Positions 16,060-26,899 of a DNA stretch of 64,000 nucleotides are shown piece after piece. Source of the DNA: Natrarchaeobius halalkaliphilus (lineage in GTDB: Archaea; Halobacteriota; Halobacteria; Halobacteriales; Natrialbaceae); the NCBI RefSeq assembly GCF_003841485.1, contig NZ_REFY01000002.1, positions 434,001-498,000 of the forward strand, in the 5' to 3' direction. Positions within the stretch are counted from its first letter, which is position 1, and each line of letters opens with the position of its first letter. The notes beneath the pieces are model-generated. The model did no database searches. It worked only from the letters and a program-made list of their open reading frames with translations, and was not told the origin of the DNA. A program made the translations under genes and the position numbers.

Positions 16060-18144
16060 TTAGAACGGAACGCGAAGCAGGTTCCAGTACCACAGCAGCC
16101 AGCAGAAGCCGATCACGCTTGCGACGACGAGCGCGTAGTGGATCCTTGAGAGCCGACCCCAGTAGCCGTCGCGCCAGGAAACGACGGCGTATCCCGCCGA
16201 CGCGGCGGCACCGCCGGCACCGAGCAGCCCCAGGAGCGAGACGAGTTCGTACGCGAACGGCGGGTCGCTCAACAGCGTGTGCGGGTACAGAACCAACAGT
16301 GTAACCACGCCGGCGACGAAGGCGAACAGAGAGGCGATCGAACCGCCGGCGATCCAGCGCGCACGCGCCGGCCCGGCGAACGACAGTCCGAGCGTGGATC
16401 GCGACTGGGGTTCGTCACCGACGGACGCTTCAGAAGCACTCGAGGCCGAATCGTCGTTCGATCCCAACTCCGGGCCGTCGCTCGGGTCTCCCCCGCCGAA
16501 GCGCCGCCAGCCCCACGACAGCGGCCAGGCGGCCAGCCCGGAGACCATTCCAAGCGCCGTCACGCCGGCGAGTCCGCCGTGCAACGAGAGCGACTCGTGG
16601 CGCGAGATCCGTTCGTACGCGTGAAAGCCGGTGAAGAGGTGAGTCAGCTCGCCGCCGTCGTCGCGAAACGCGAGCGTCCCGGTTCCGTCGACCTCGTCGA
16701 AGACGAGCGGCTCGCGTTCGATCCACCGGGTCGTCCCGCCGTCACTGTCGGTGACGAGGTATCCGTCGTCGTCGACCGAGACGTCGATCTCGCCGGCCTG
16801 TAGCGTCGACGACAGTCGAGCATGGGTGGACTCCGCGATCCGCACGCCGCGGTACGTTCCGGCGAGATCGTCCGTCCGCTCCGGGAGGCCGTCCGGCTCC
16901 GTCTCGATCGAGGATTCCGCGTCGGTTCTCGGAACGAACTCCTCGAAGAACGCGTCGAGGACCTCGGCGTTCGCCGCGGCTCCGGTGTTCGTGTTGTACG
17001 TGAGAAACAGGCCGAGATCGTACTCCGGGACCAGTAGCAGGTAGCTGTAGAATCCGGGCACCATCCCGTCGTGATGGAGGACTCGAACGCCGCGTCGCTC
17101 GTCCTCGAGCAGTCCGAACGCGATGCCGGAGACCGCCTCGTGGTGGGTGAACCACCTGTCCAGCGTCGCGTCGACGGACTCGGACTCGAGGATCCGTCCA
17201 CCGTCGACGGCCCCGTCGCCCAGCAGCGCTCGCACGAGCTGCGCGACGTCAGTTGCCGTCGCGACCGCCGCGCCCGCGGGTGCGATCTCGAGGCCGAGTT
17301 CGGGTGCCTCCCCGACGGTGCCGGCAAAGGCCGTGTAGCCTTTCGAGACGCTGACGCCGTCGGGGACCGGCTGCTCGAACGTGGCGGTCGTCATCGACAG
17401 CGGCTCGAACAGCGACTCCGCTACGTAGTCCTCGAAACTCGTTCCCGCAACGTCGGCCACGAGCTGTCCGGCGAGTGCGGTCCCGTAGTTCGAGTACGAC
17501 GCGATTTCACCGGGCGGTCGAACCCGTTCCGGTTGCGATTCGTTCAACACGTCGGCCAGAGCTCTTCGCTCGTCTGGATCGTCAATCCAGGTACCCCGAA
17601 ATCGCTCCTCGAAGCCGGCCGTATGGGTCGCGAGGTGGGCGACGGTCATCGGCTCGTCGTACGCGTCGGAAATCGAGACGGACTCGAGGGAGTTCCGGAC
17701 GTCCTCGTCCGGATCGATTCGCCCTTCCTCGATCAGTTGCATCGCGGCAGTCCAGACGAACGGTTTCGAGACCGATCCGATCCGGAAGGTTGTTTCGTCG
17801 GCGTCGACTGGGATTCCATCCGCGCGGTCAGCGTCGCCGAATCCGCGCGCGAGCTCGACACCGTCGCTTCGGACGACGGCCATCGACGCGCCGACGACGT
17901 CGTGGTCGTCGAGCAGGTCCGGGACGGTCTCGTCGACGAACGTTTCGAGTCCCTCGAGGTCGACGTCGGGGGTCGTTGCATCGGTCGTCCGTCGCGTCTC
18001 GGACGACGAAGGGGATCGACTCGTTGTCGCAGTTTCGGGGCCGGGTTCGCCGCGACCACGCCGAGTGAGGCAGCCCGCGAGCGACGCCGTACCGAGGAGG
18101 GCCGATCCCGAGAGAATCCGTCTGCGGGGTAGTCGTCTTGACAT
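16060..18144 (-). CDS. Tat-exported lipoprotein, serine hydrolase of the beta-lactamase/PBP class C fold with C-terminal membrane domain
   Basis: A 694-residue protein. The N-terminus has a twin-arginine stretch (PRRRILSGSALLGTASLAGC) ending in a lipobox LAGC, so it is probably exported by Tat and lipid-anchored. A Ser/Thr/Asp-rich spacer follows, then a class C beta-lactamase-like domain with SVSK (near residue 125, nucleophile Ser and Lys), YSN (the Tyr base motif) and HHDG. After about residue 480 come four hydrophobic segments that place the hydrolase outside the cell. Haloarchaea lack murein, so the substrate is likely a peptide or ester, not peptidoglycan. Not shown to act on antibiotics. 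Confidence 0.88.
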   Translation of the reverse strand: MSRRLPRRRILSGSALLGTASLAGCLTRRGRGEPGPETATTSRSPSSSETRRTTDATTPDVDLEGLETFVDETVPDLLDDHDVVGASMAVVRSDGVELARGFGDADRADGIPVDADETTFRIGSVSKPFVWTAAMQLIEEGRIDPDEDVRNSLESVSISDAYDEPMTVAHLATHTAGFEERFRGTWIDDPDERRALADVLNESQPERVRPPGEIASYSNYGTALAGQLVADVAGTSFEDYVAESLFEPLSMTTATFEQPVPDGVSVSKGYTAFAGTVGEAPELGLEIAPAGAAVATATDVAQLVRALLGDGAVDGGRILESESVDATLDRWFTHHEAVSGIAFGLLEDERRGVRVLHHDGMVPGFYSYLLLVPEYDLGLFLTYNTNTGAAANAEVLDAFFEEFVPRTDAESSIETEPDGLPERTDDLAGTYRGVRIAESTHARLSSTLQAGEIDVSVDDDGYLVTDSDGGTTRWIEREPLVFDEVDGTGTLAFRDDGGELTHLFTGFHAYERISRHESLSLHGGLAGVTALGMVSGLAAWPLSWGWRRFGGGDPSDGPELGSNDDSASSASEASVGDEPQSRSTLGLSFAGPARARWIAGGSIASLFAFVAGVVTLLVLYPHTLLSDPPFAYELVSLLGLLGAGGAAASAGYAVVSWRDGYWGRLSRIHYALVVASVIGFCWLLWYWNLLRVPF

Positions 18145-18334
18145 CGGTACCGTCTGTGGATTCCAGCAGAATCGGTATATGTATTTTGGTCAATATTTCA
18201 CCCCCGATATCAGGAGGTGGTCTCGGTGGCGAACGGACAGGCGGCTTTGGAAGGGCGGTCCGACCGAACCGATTGGAGTGGCAATCGACGGTAACCGTGC
18301 GCTCGCGTTCGATCGACCGTCAGTAAAAAAACAA

Positions 18335-18350
18335 TACTCGAGGGCGAGTA
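18335..18350 (+). promoter_or_regulatory. TrmB-type regulator box in the pyk promoter
   Basis: TACT-CGAGGGC-GAGTA matches exactly the consensus TACT-N7/8-GAGTA known for TrmB of Halobacterium salinarum, which controls glycolysis and gluconeogenesis genes including pykA and ppsA according to sugar supply. It lies 42-57 bases before the pyk ATG and directly upstream of the TATA-like TGTATCTTTTTG (18356-18367). Confidence 0.65.
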
Positions 18351-18391
18351 AGTCCTGTATCTTTTTGACCGTGCTCGCGCTACCTCGAGCC

Positions 18392-20149
<1,758 letters not shown>

Positions 20150-20239
20150 GACGGTCCGCCGTTTCGCTTTATGGAAATCCGTACGAGCGCTCGAGACTGC
20201 GACCGCGGCTTTTTGATGGCTCGCCTACTAGGGGTGGGT

Positions 20240-20641
20240 ATGTCAGACGAGACGTCCGACGTCGACGGTTCGGGTGAGTCCCAACCGACGTCGGACGGTC
20301 ACGACGCGGACAGCGAGTGGGAGTGGGGGAAAACCGAACCAGTCCCGAGCGAGGATCCGCCTCGAGACGGCTCGAGTGACATCGAACCGGTGTCGACGGC
20401 GACGGACACCGACTCCGAGACGGAGAGGGATCGAATCCCCATCGATCTCTCGAGGACGCCGGCCGACGACGATCGGACGGAACCCGACGAAGACGAGGAT
20501 GAAGACGACCCGTACGCGCCGGAACCCAGCTCCACGCCGATCGTTGCCGGTGAGCCCGACCTCGAGAACGCGCTGTTCGTGATCATCGGGGCACTCGCGA
20601 TGATCCTCGTCACCGTCCGCCTGATTTGGATCCCATTGTAG
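20240..20641 (+). CDS. acidic tail-anchored membrane protein
   Basis: A 133-residue protein. The first 105 residues are acidic and disordered (Asp/Glu/Ser/Pro, with a DEDEDEDD run). The last 25 form one membrane helix (ALFVIIGALAMILVTVRLIW). This makes a tail-anchored protein with its acidic body in the cytoplasm. The ATG at 20240 follows a GC-rich spacer 90 bases after pyk, and an earlier in-frame ATG at 20171 is less likely. Function unknown. Confidence 0.7.
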   Translation: MSDETSDVDGSGESQPTSDGHDADSEWEWGKTEPVPSEDPPRDGSSDIEPVSTATDTDSETERDRIPIDLSRTPADDDRTEPDEDEDEDDPYAPEPSSTPIVAGEPDLENALFVIIGALAMILVTVRLIWIPL

Positions 20642-20729
20642 CCCGACCGGGATACCCGTCCGCCAGTATAGCCACCGTCGAGTTTCGGTCCGGAGTTCCG
20701 ACTGGTCGACACAGCTATACGTTTTCCGT

Positions 20730-21434
20730 GTGTCGAATTTCGACGAACTCATGAACTCGGTCCAGTCGGTCCTCGACCGATACGCCGGCGGGACGCCGTA
20801 CGAGCGACTCACCCGACAGTTTCTCGAGTTCGATCGGTGGAGCGGCGACGATCCGCTGTTGCTCGTCGCTGAGACTGCGGTCGCGACGACCGGACAGCGA
20901 TCCGCCGGCGGACGGAACGCGGACGTCTCGGAGTTTCGCGACGCGTTCGTCGCGACGGGACGTGTCGACTCGTTCGAGACACTCGCCGGTCTCGAATCGG
21001 AAGACGCGGGTCTCTCGGAGGTCTTCGCCGCGGCACGGACGCGCCGCGTGCTCCTCGAGGTCGCATCCGTCCTTTCGGCGCGTCCCGAAGCGGACGACCT
21101 CGCGGCGCTTCGTGGGTGGGCCGGGGAAGCCGACCAGTACCGATACGACGAGGACCCCATCGGCTCGATTTCTGGGATCGGCCCATCGAGCTTTCAGTAC
21201 CTCCGACAGCTCGCCGGCATGGACGTGGCGGCACCCGACGCGACGGTCAGCCGATTCGTCGATACCGTCGACACCGAACTCGAGTCCGCCACTCTCGAGA
21301 CGACCTCACCGCTCCTGACGATCGCTTCCTGTGAGTGGCTGGCGATCGTCTCGGCGTACAGTCCCATAGAGATCGATCGAATCGCCTGGTGGACGTTCGC
21401 GGACGAAGACGAGCGCCAGGTCGCCCTCAGTTGA
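20730..21434 (+). CDS. conserved protein with helix-hairpin-helix motif resembling HhH-GPD glycosylases
   Basis: A 234-residue protein with a GTG start. The segment SISGIGPSSFQYLRQLAG followed by APDATVSRFVD resembles the helix-hairpin-helix plus Pro/Asp region of endonuclease III-type DNA glycosylases (compare L-P-G-I-G-x-K-T with V-D-T-H-V-x-R). No Fe-S cysteine loop and no catalytic Lys of endonuclease III are visible. It may have the fold without the enzyme activity. It sits between the acidic protein and aroE. Function unassigned. Confidence 0.6.
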   Translation: MSNFDELMNSVQSVLDRYAGGTPYERLTRQFLEFDRWSGDDPLLLVAETAVATTGQRSAGGRNADVSEFRDAFVATGRVDSFETLAGLESEDAGLSEVFAAARTRRVLLEVASVLSARPEADDLAALRGWAGEADQYRYDEDPIGSISGIGPSSFQYLRQLAGMDVAAPDATVSRFVDTVDTELESATLETTSPLLTIASCEWLAIVSAYSPIEIDRIAWWTFADEDERQVALS

Positions 21435-21603
21435 TTTCCGTGGCTCGGTCACCGACGCGTTCGAAGCCGCCACACGAATCGATATCGGTCGGCCTCGGTC
21501 TGACGTGGTGTAATACCGTCGGCTGACGGCGCGTTTCCGTCGACGACCGGGGCGTTCGAAAGTCACATCGGTTATGGGTGTGCCGCATCGAGAGTGAACA
21601 GAG

Positions 21604-22434
21604 ATGGCTATGGATGTCTTCGGTCTGCTCGGAAACCCGGTCGGACACTCGCTGTCGCCGCCGATGCACGAGACGGCCTACGACGAGCTCGGACTCGACG
21701 CGCGGTACGTCACGTTCGAACCCGAGACGGACGAACTCGAGGCGGCGACCACCGGGGCGGACGCTCTCGGAATCGCGGGACTGAACGTAACCATCCCGTT
21801 CAAACAGGACGTCCTCGAAATCGTCGAACCGGACGACCTCGCGGCGCGAATCGGTGCGGTCAACACGATCGACTTCTCGCGGTCGAGCGGGTCGAAAACG
21901 GAGCCGCCGACGGGGCACAACACGGATGCAGCCGGCGCGATGCGTGCGCTCTGTGATCACGACGTGACGGTCGATGGCGCACGCGCGGTCGTCGTCGGCG
22001 CTGGCGGTGCCGGTCGAGCGATCGCCTTCGGCCTCGCGGACGCGGGTGCGACCGTCGACATCGCAAACCGGACCGAATCGACCGCTCACGATCTCGCCGC
22101 GGACGTTCCCGGCGCGACGGGACACGGTCTCGAGACGGACGCACTCGAGACGCTGGTCGGTGACGCCGACGTACTGGTCAACGCGACGAGCGTCGGGATG
22201 GAAGAAGACGCGACGCCGGTCCAGGCCGACGTGCTTCACGGCGATCTCGTGGTCATGGATGCGGTTTACCGGCCGCTCGAGACGCGACTGCTGTCAGAGG
22301 CGGCCGCCGTCGGAGCGACCACCGTCGACGGGGCGTGGATGTTACTCTATCAGGGCGTCGAGGCGTTCGAACTCTGGACCGACGAACGGGCACCGGTCGG
22401 GGCGATGAACGAAGCGCTCCGGGCCCGGCTCTAG
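21604..22434 (+). CDS. aroE: shikimate dehydrogenase
   Basis: A 276-residue NADP-dependent enzyme reducing 3-dehydroshikimate in the aromatic amino acid pathway. Motifs: [17 protein letters not shown] (shikimate binding), GLNVTIPFK with the catalytic Lys, [14 protein letters not shown], and the nucleotide loop [20 protein letters not shown] with NRTES. The C-terminus [15 protein letters not shown] is typical. An alternative ATG six bases downstream (MDVFG) cannot be excluded. Confidence 0.96.
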   Translation: MAMDVFGLLGNPVGHSLSPPMHETAYDELGLDARYVTFEPETDELEAATTGADALGIAGLNVTIPFKQDVLEIVEPDDLAARIGAVNTIDFSRSSGSKTEPPTGHNTDAAGAMRALCDHDVTVDGARAVVVGAGGAGRAIAFGLADAGATVDIANRTESTAHDLAADVPGATGHGLETDALETLVGDADVLVNATSVGMEEDATPVQADVLHGDLVVMDAVYRPLETRLLSEAAAVGATTVDGAWMLLYQGVEAFELWTDERAPVGAMNEALRARL

Positions 22435-22555
22435 GTTCCTCGAAATCCGCCGTTCGTCCCGAGAACGGATCGTGACAATTTGTGTGTGTTTTTTGGCGGA
22501 AATACGTGTACGGTATTGGACGAATTTAAGTGCAAGAGACGAGTATCTCTCCACA

Positions 22556-23269
22556 ATGGGAATCCTCCAAACGCTGAAGTCACTGTTGGGGCTCGGTGAT
22601 TCGAGTCCACAGCGGCGGGAGTCTCGAGAGGTCGGTGTAACCGTCGAACGGGAGAGTTCGCGCGGGGAAGTCGGACACGACGAAGACGATTCGGATCCAG
22701 CCGCGGCCGGCTCCGACGCTGCCGGCTCGACGGCATCGCTGACGGAACCGTCGGACGATCCTGACCGGGCCGCCGAACCCGCTGAGGCCGCCGGACCGAC
22801 CGAATCGGACGCGACGCCGGCATCGGAACCGGACCCGGCGGACGGAGTCAGTCACATCGAGGAAGCCGAGAGCCCCGAACCGACAGACGCCGAGAGTCCC
22901 GAATCGAGCGACGAACACGACGGACCGGAACGTGACGAGGCGAAGTCGGACTCGGTGGTCGACGAGACGGGGTCAGACTCCGAGACCGACGAGACGGAGT
23001 CTGATTCGGAGTCGAACGAACTCGAGAGCGATTCGGAGTCGGCGACGGAGGACGACGGATCCGACTCTCCTCGAGACGCGGACGACGAACACGGAGAGCC
23101 CATCACCTCGATCAAGGGGATCGGACCGGCCTACGCCGACCGCCTCGCGGACGCGGGCGTCGAAACCGTCACCGAGCTCGCTGATGCCGACGCGGCGGAA
23201 CTCGCCGGCGGCACGGACATTTCGGAGAAGCGAATTCAGGGCTGGATCGACCGCGCAGCGCTTCGGTGA
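22556..23269 (+). CDS. acidic linker protein with amphipathic N-terminus and C-terminal helix-hairpin-helix domain
   Basis: A 237-residue protein in three parts. First is a short amphipathic helix, MGILQTLKSLLGLG. Then come about 160 disordered residues of Asp/Glu/Ser/Pro, including an S-D-S-E-T-D type repeat. A compact C-terminal HhH domain (ITSIKGIGPAYADRLADAGV, about 175-237) closes it. HhH domains of this type bind DNA or mediate protein contacts. Together the parts suggest a membrane- or partner-tethered DNA-binding protein, which is inference. ATTTAAG at 22524-22530 is a TATA box about 27-32 bases before the ATG. Confidence 0.72.
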   Translation: MGILQTLKSLLGLGDSSPQRRESREVGVTVERESSRGEVGHDEDDSDPAAAGSDAAGSTASLTEPSDDPDRAAEPAEAAGPTESDATPASEPDPADGVSHIEEAESPEPTDAESPESSDEHDGPERDEAKSDSVVDETGSDSETDETESDSESNELESDSESATEDDGSDSPRDADDEHGEPITSIKGIGPAYADRLADAGVETVTELADADAAELAGGTDISEKRIQGWIDRAALR

Positions 23270-23300
23270 CGCCGGCGCGTATTGCCATCAACGGCTTCAG

Positions 23301-23567
23301 TTAGATAGAGAGATCCGCTTTCGGTCGAACGACGTCGACGTCTTCGGCGTCGACGTGATCGACCTCGAGAAAGTGGGGGATGTAGTTGCGTTTCTCGTAG
23401 TCTTCGTACTCCGAGTCGTCGCCAACGGTACACCAGAGCTGGACCTCCTCGGGACCGTTCCACTCCCCGTTTCGGTTGATTCCGAAACAGACCACTTCCT
23501 CGTCGTCGTATTCGACGATGGCCCCTGCACGGATTCCGGGATCGCCGTAGATGATGAGTTGCTTCAT
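23301..23567 (-). CDS. haloarchaeal HAH_0734-type conserved protein
   Basis: An 88-residue protein beginning MKQLIIYGDPGIRAGAIVEY, with EVVCFGINRNGEWNGPEE and QLWCTVGDDSEYEDYEKR. I recognise this as a small family conserved in haloarchaea and without known function. It is soluble and acidic, with two cysteines too far apart for a zinc site. The ATG at 23567 is followed directly by conserved sequence. It is divergent from the zinc-ribbon protein at 23706. Confidence 0.72.
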   Translation of the reverse strand: MKQLIIYGDPGIRAGAIVEYDDEEVVCFGINRNGEWNGPEEVQLWCTVGDDSEYEDYEKRNYIPHFLEVDHVDAEDVDVVRPKADLSI

Positions 23568-23705
23568 GCTCGAGCGTTCACAGGAGAGGGGATTAAACGC
23601 TTCGAAGATCGAAACGCACCTCGAGAAGACTGGCCCGCTTCGAATGCGCGCCGACGATTGCTCGTGATCGATGGGGCTTTTGAACGGCCCGACGTAGACC
23701 CGCCT

Positions 23706-24440
23706 ATGAAGATACGCGGGGAGCGCGAGTGTCAAGAGTGCGGGACCCGCTGGTCGTACTACGAAACGGGCAGCATCGGCTGTCCCGCCTGCGGTAGCCT
23801 CCACAGCGTCGGGACGGACGACCGCACCGAACACACCGACCAGCAGGTCGCGTTCGATCTCACGACCGTCCGGTCCGACATCGACGACGCGTCGATCGAC
23901 GACCTCGCAGACCGGGCTCGAGACCGCTGTCGCGAGTACGTCCGACGACGGGGATTCATCAACGCCGGCGAACTGTGCGACCTCGACGAGACGTACCTGA
24001 CGGCGAGCGAACTCCACCACGTGGCCGACATCGTCGCTCGAGAGTTCGATCTCGAGGAACGCGAGGAGCTGTACTTCCTCGCGCTGTTGCGTGACGGCGA
24101 CGAGGGTGAGCGACCGCCACCTGACGACGTTCCGACGACGTTGCGAGCGGGGCGTGGAATCGCGTACGCGAACGCAGTCCGGGAGTACCGACGGGACGTT
24201 CGGACCTGGATCGACGTCCACGATCGCGACCTCGCGGCGGGCGAACGGAGCACCCTCGAGACGCTGGGCGAGCACGTCACGCGGATTCGGATGCTCGAGG
24301 GGGACGTGAGTCCGCGGACGGCCGAGCGGCTGATCGAGGCCACGCGCGACCTCGCTGACGGGCTCCGGGGAGACGAACTCGCGCTCGGTCGGGCACAGGA
24401 TCGACTCGCTGCGCTCGAGGGTGCAGACGAACGTGGATAA
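23706..24440 (+). CDS. zinc-ribbon protein with helical body, haloarchaeal family of unknown function
   Basis: A 244-residue protein. The first 30 residues hold a zinc ribbon (CQECGTRW then CPACGSLHSVG). The rest is helical and charged, with two apparent helical bundles separated by the loop ERPPPDDVPTTLRAGRG. It resembles conserved haloarchaeal proteins of unknown role. The ribbon suggests nucleic-acid or protein binding. The ATG at 23706 immediately precedes the ribbon. No operon partner is evident, since folD is convergent downstream. Confidence 0.7.
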   Translation: MKIRGERECQECGTRWSYYETGSIGCPACGSLHSVGTDDRTEHTDQQVAFDLTTVRSDIDDASIDDLADRARDRCREYVRRRGFINAGELCDLDETYLTASELHHVADIVAREFDLEEREELYFLALLRDGDEGERPPPDDVPTTLRAGRGIAYANAVREYRRDVRTWIDVHDRDLAAGERSTLETLGEHVTRIRMLEGDVSPRTAERLIEATRDLADGLRGDELALGRAQDRLAALEGADERG

Positions 24441-24508
24441 TCGATCGAAGACGGACAAATCGAGCAGCGAAACGGCAGGTGAACGATCTGACGACGAGCC
24501 GAGCGGCG

Positions 24509-25402
24509 CTACGGCAGGTCGACCGGAACGCCTTCCTGGAGGCTCGCGGCTTTGACCGTGTTGTAGAGCAACATCGCGCGCGTCATCGGACCGACGCCGC
24601 CGGGGACCGGCGTGATCGCGTCCGCGTTCTCCGCTGCGGTCTCGAACTCGACGTCGCCGACGAGTTCGTAGCCCTTCTCGGTGTCCGCGTCCACGCGATT
24701 GACGCCGACGTCGATCACGACCGCACCGTCGTCGATCATCGAGCCGTCGATCAGCTCCGGAACGCCGACCGCCGCGACCACGACGTCGGCCTGACGGGTC
24801 TTCGCAGCGAGGTCTTCGGTGCGGGAGTGACAGATCGTCACCGTGGCGTTTCCGTCGTCCGCCTTCTGGACGAGGAGGTTCGCGAGCGGTTTACCGACGA
24901 TAGCCGATCGCCCGACGATCGTGACGTCCGCACCCTCGGTGTCGACTTCGGTTGCCTCGAGTAACTTCTGGATGCCGTGAGGTGTACAGGGGCGAAATCG
25001 CGCATCGCCAGCGACGAGTCGCCCGACGTTCTCGGGGTGAAAGCCGTCGACGTCCTTCTCGGGATCGACCCGGCGGATGACGTCCCGGTAGTCGACGTGA
25101 TCGGGAACCGGAGCCTGAACGATATAGCCGTGCACGTCCGGATTATCGTTGAGATCCGCGATCGAATCGTACAACGTTTCCGGCGAGGCGTCGCCGTCGA
25201 CGTCGACGTGAACGCTCTCGATACCGACCTCCTCGCAGTCGCGCTGTTTCATGTTCACGTACGTCTCACTGGCGGGATCGTCACCCATCAACACGGTCGC
25301 CAGCCCGGGCCGTGCGCCGGCGTCAGCAAGCGCTTCGATGGAACCCGTCAGTCCGTCACGGATCTCGCTCGCGACGGCGTTGCCGTCGATGATCTCGGTC
25401 AT
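24509..25402 (-). CDS. folD: methylenetetrahydrofolate dehydrogenase / methenyltetrahydrofolate cyclohydrolase
   Basis: A 297-residue bifunctional enzyme interconverting one-carbon folates in the cytoplasm. Motifs are YVNMKQRDCEEVGI (active-site Lys), GYIVQAPVPDHVD (usually V-Q-L-P-L-P), VGRSAIVGKPLANLL (nucleotide binding) and TPVPGGVGPMTRAMLL. It lies divergent from glyA, with a 165-base shared control region, and the two enzymes work on the same one-carbon pool. Confidence 0.97.
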   Translation of the reverse strand: MTEIIDGNAVASEIRDGLTGSIEALADAGARPGLATVLMGDDPASETYVNMKQRDCEEVGIESVHVDVDGDASPETLYDSIADLNDNPDVHGYIVQAPVPDHVDYRDVIRRVDPEKDVDGFHPENVGRLVAGDARFRPCTPHGIQKLLEATEVDTEGADVTIVGRSAIVGKPLANLLVQKADDGNATVTICHSRTEDLAAKTRQADVVVAAVGVPELIDGSMIDDGAVVIDVGVNRVDADTEKGYELVGDVEFETAAENADAITPVPGGVGPMTRAMLLYNTVKAASLQEGVPVDLP

Positions 25403-25567
25403 TACTCGAGCAAGCGACCGCGAGGCTAATCAACCCTCGGGTTCGTGCTCATATCTGTCTGTCTGTGTCGTGAAATACCCACCTACGTGGATAGATTCGC
25501 TCAACAGTAGTGGCTTCACTTGCCGAGGAAGGGTACACTTATACAGCCGTCGAACCCCACATCGATT
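25403..25567. promoter_or_regulatory. divergent promoter region folD / glyA
   Basis: A 165-base gap between two one-carbon genes. On the + strand ACACTTATACAG (25537-25548) is a TATA-like box about 25 bases before the glyA ATG. On the - strand an AT-poor stretch gives no clear box. Sharing a control region would allow the pair to be co-regulated. Confidence 0.4.
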
Positions 25568-26815
25568 ATGGAACACGAGCACGTTCGGGACGTCGATCCC
25601 GCCGTTGCCGATGCACTCGAAGGAGAAGTCGACCGTCAGCGATCGTCACTGCAGATGATCGCGAGCGAGAACCACGCCAGTCGCGCGGTCATGGACGCAC
25701 AGAGCAGCGCACTCACGAACAAGTACGCCGAGGGCTATCCCGGCTCGCGCTACTACGGCGGCTGTGAGTACGCCGACGAAGTCGAACAGCTCGCGATCGA
25801 TCGTGCGACAGAACTCTTCGGTGCGGAACACGTCAACGTCCAGCCCCACTCGGGCACGCAGGCCAACCAGGCCGTCTACTTCGCGATGCTCGAGCCCGGC
25901 GACAAGATCCTCTCGCTCGATCTGACCCACGGCGGCCACCTCAGTCACGGTCACCCGGCGAACTTCGTGGGCCAGCTTTACGACGTCGAACAGTACGAGG
26001 TCGACGCCGAGACGGGCTATCTCGACTACGACGATCTCGCAGAGCAGGCGGACGACTTCGAGCCGGACATCATCGTCTCGGGCTACTCCGCGTATCCCCG
26101 CGAGATCGACTGGGAGCGCATTCAGGAGGCCGCCGATGCGGCCGACGCGCTCCACCTCGCGGACATCGCACACATCACCGGTCTCGTCGCCGCCGGCGTT
26201 CACAGCTCGCCCGTCGGAATCGCGGACTTCGTCACGGGTTCGACGCACAAGACGATCCGTGCCGGACGGGGCGGGATCGTCATGACGAGCGAGGAGTACG
26301 CGGACGACATCGACGCGGCCGTCTTCCCCGGCGGACAGGGCGGTCCGCTCATGCACAACGTCGCCGGGAAAGCCGTCGGCTTCGAGGAAGCCCTCCAACC
26401 CGCCTTCGAGGAGTACGCCGAGCAGACGGTCGCGAACGCGAAAGCGCTCGGAGAAGCCCTGGTCGACAACGGCTTCTCGCTCGTCTCCGGCGGAACCGAC
26501 AACCACCTGGTTCTCGTCGACCTCCGCGAAAGCCATCCCGACACGAGCGGCGGCGACGCAGAGGAGGCGCTCGAGGACGCCGGGATCGTCCTCAACGGAA
26601 ACACGGTACCGGGTGAGACGCGCTCTGCGTTCGATCCAAGCGGTATCCGAGCCGGAACGCCCGCCCTCACCACTCGCGGATTCGACGAGGACGACTGCCG
26701 GACGGTCGGCAACCTGATCGCACGAGTCGTCGACAGCCCGGACGACGAGGACGTCACCGCGGACGTGCGCGAGGACGTCGAGTCGCTGTGTGGACAGAAC
26801 CCGCTGTACGATTGA
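25568..26815 (+). CDS. glyA: serine hydroxymethyltransferase
   Basis: A 415-residue PLP enzyme that interconverts serine and glycine and loads one-carbon units on the folate carrier. Motifs: SLQMIASENHASRAVMDAQS, NKYAEGYPGSRYYGGCEY, VNVQPHSGTQANQAVYF, and GSTHKTIRAGRGGIV with the PLP lysine near residue 226. I start at the ATG at 25568 (MEHEHVRDVDP) because the extra upstream residues are not family-like and the TATA box fits this start. A hairpin with T-rich tail follows the stop. Confidence 0.97.
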   Translation: MEHEHVRDVDPAVADALEGEVDRQRSSLQMIASENHASRAVMDAQSSALTNKYAEGYPGSRYYGGCEYADEVEQLAIDRATELFGAEHVNVQPHSGTQANQAVYFAMLEPGDKILSLDLTHGGHLSHGHPANFVGQLYDVEQYEVDAETGYLDYDDLAEQADDFEPDIIVSGYSAYPREIDWERIQEAADAADALHLADIAHITGLVAAGVHSSPVGIADFVTGSTHKTIRAGRGGIVMTSEEYADDIDAAVFPGGQGGPLMHNVAGKAVGFEEALQPAFEEYAEQTVANAKALGEALVDNGFSLVSGGTDNHLVLVDLRESHPDTSGGDAEEALEDAGIVLNGNTVPGETRSAFDPSGIRAGTPALTTRGFDEDDCRTVGNLIARVVDSPDDEDVTADVREDVESLCGQNPLYD

Positions 26816-26824
26816 CATTCTCCG

Positions 26825-26850
26825 CGCGCTAAAGCGCGAAGCTTTCTCTT
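26825..26850 (+). terminator. hairpin with T-rich tail after glyA
   Basis: CGCGCT-AA-AGCGCG at 26825-26838 forms a six-bp GC stem with a two-base loop, followed by AAGCTTTCTCTTT. It begins nine bases after the glyA stop and fits a terminator. The same sequence also resembles the end hairpin of IS200/IS605-type elements (see findings). Confidence 0.45.
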
Positions 26851-26899
26851 TGACACTCCGTAACGATCGGCGTGTTCCAGCGCGAGTTGTCTCGGTAAC

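Noticed and set aside
22970-23045. Repeated S-D-S-E-T-D codons looking like a tandem DNA repeat
   Set aside because: It is a low-complexity acidic linker inside a gene, common in haloarchaeal proteins, not a separate repeat element.
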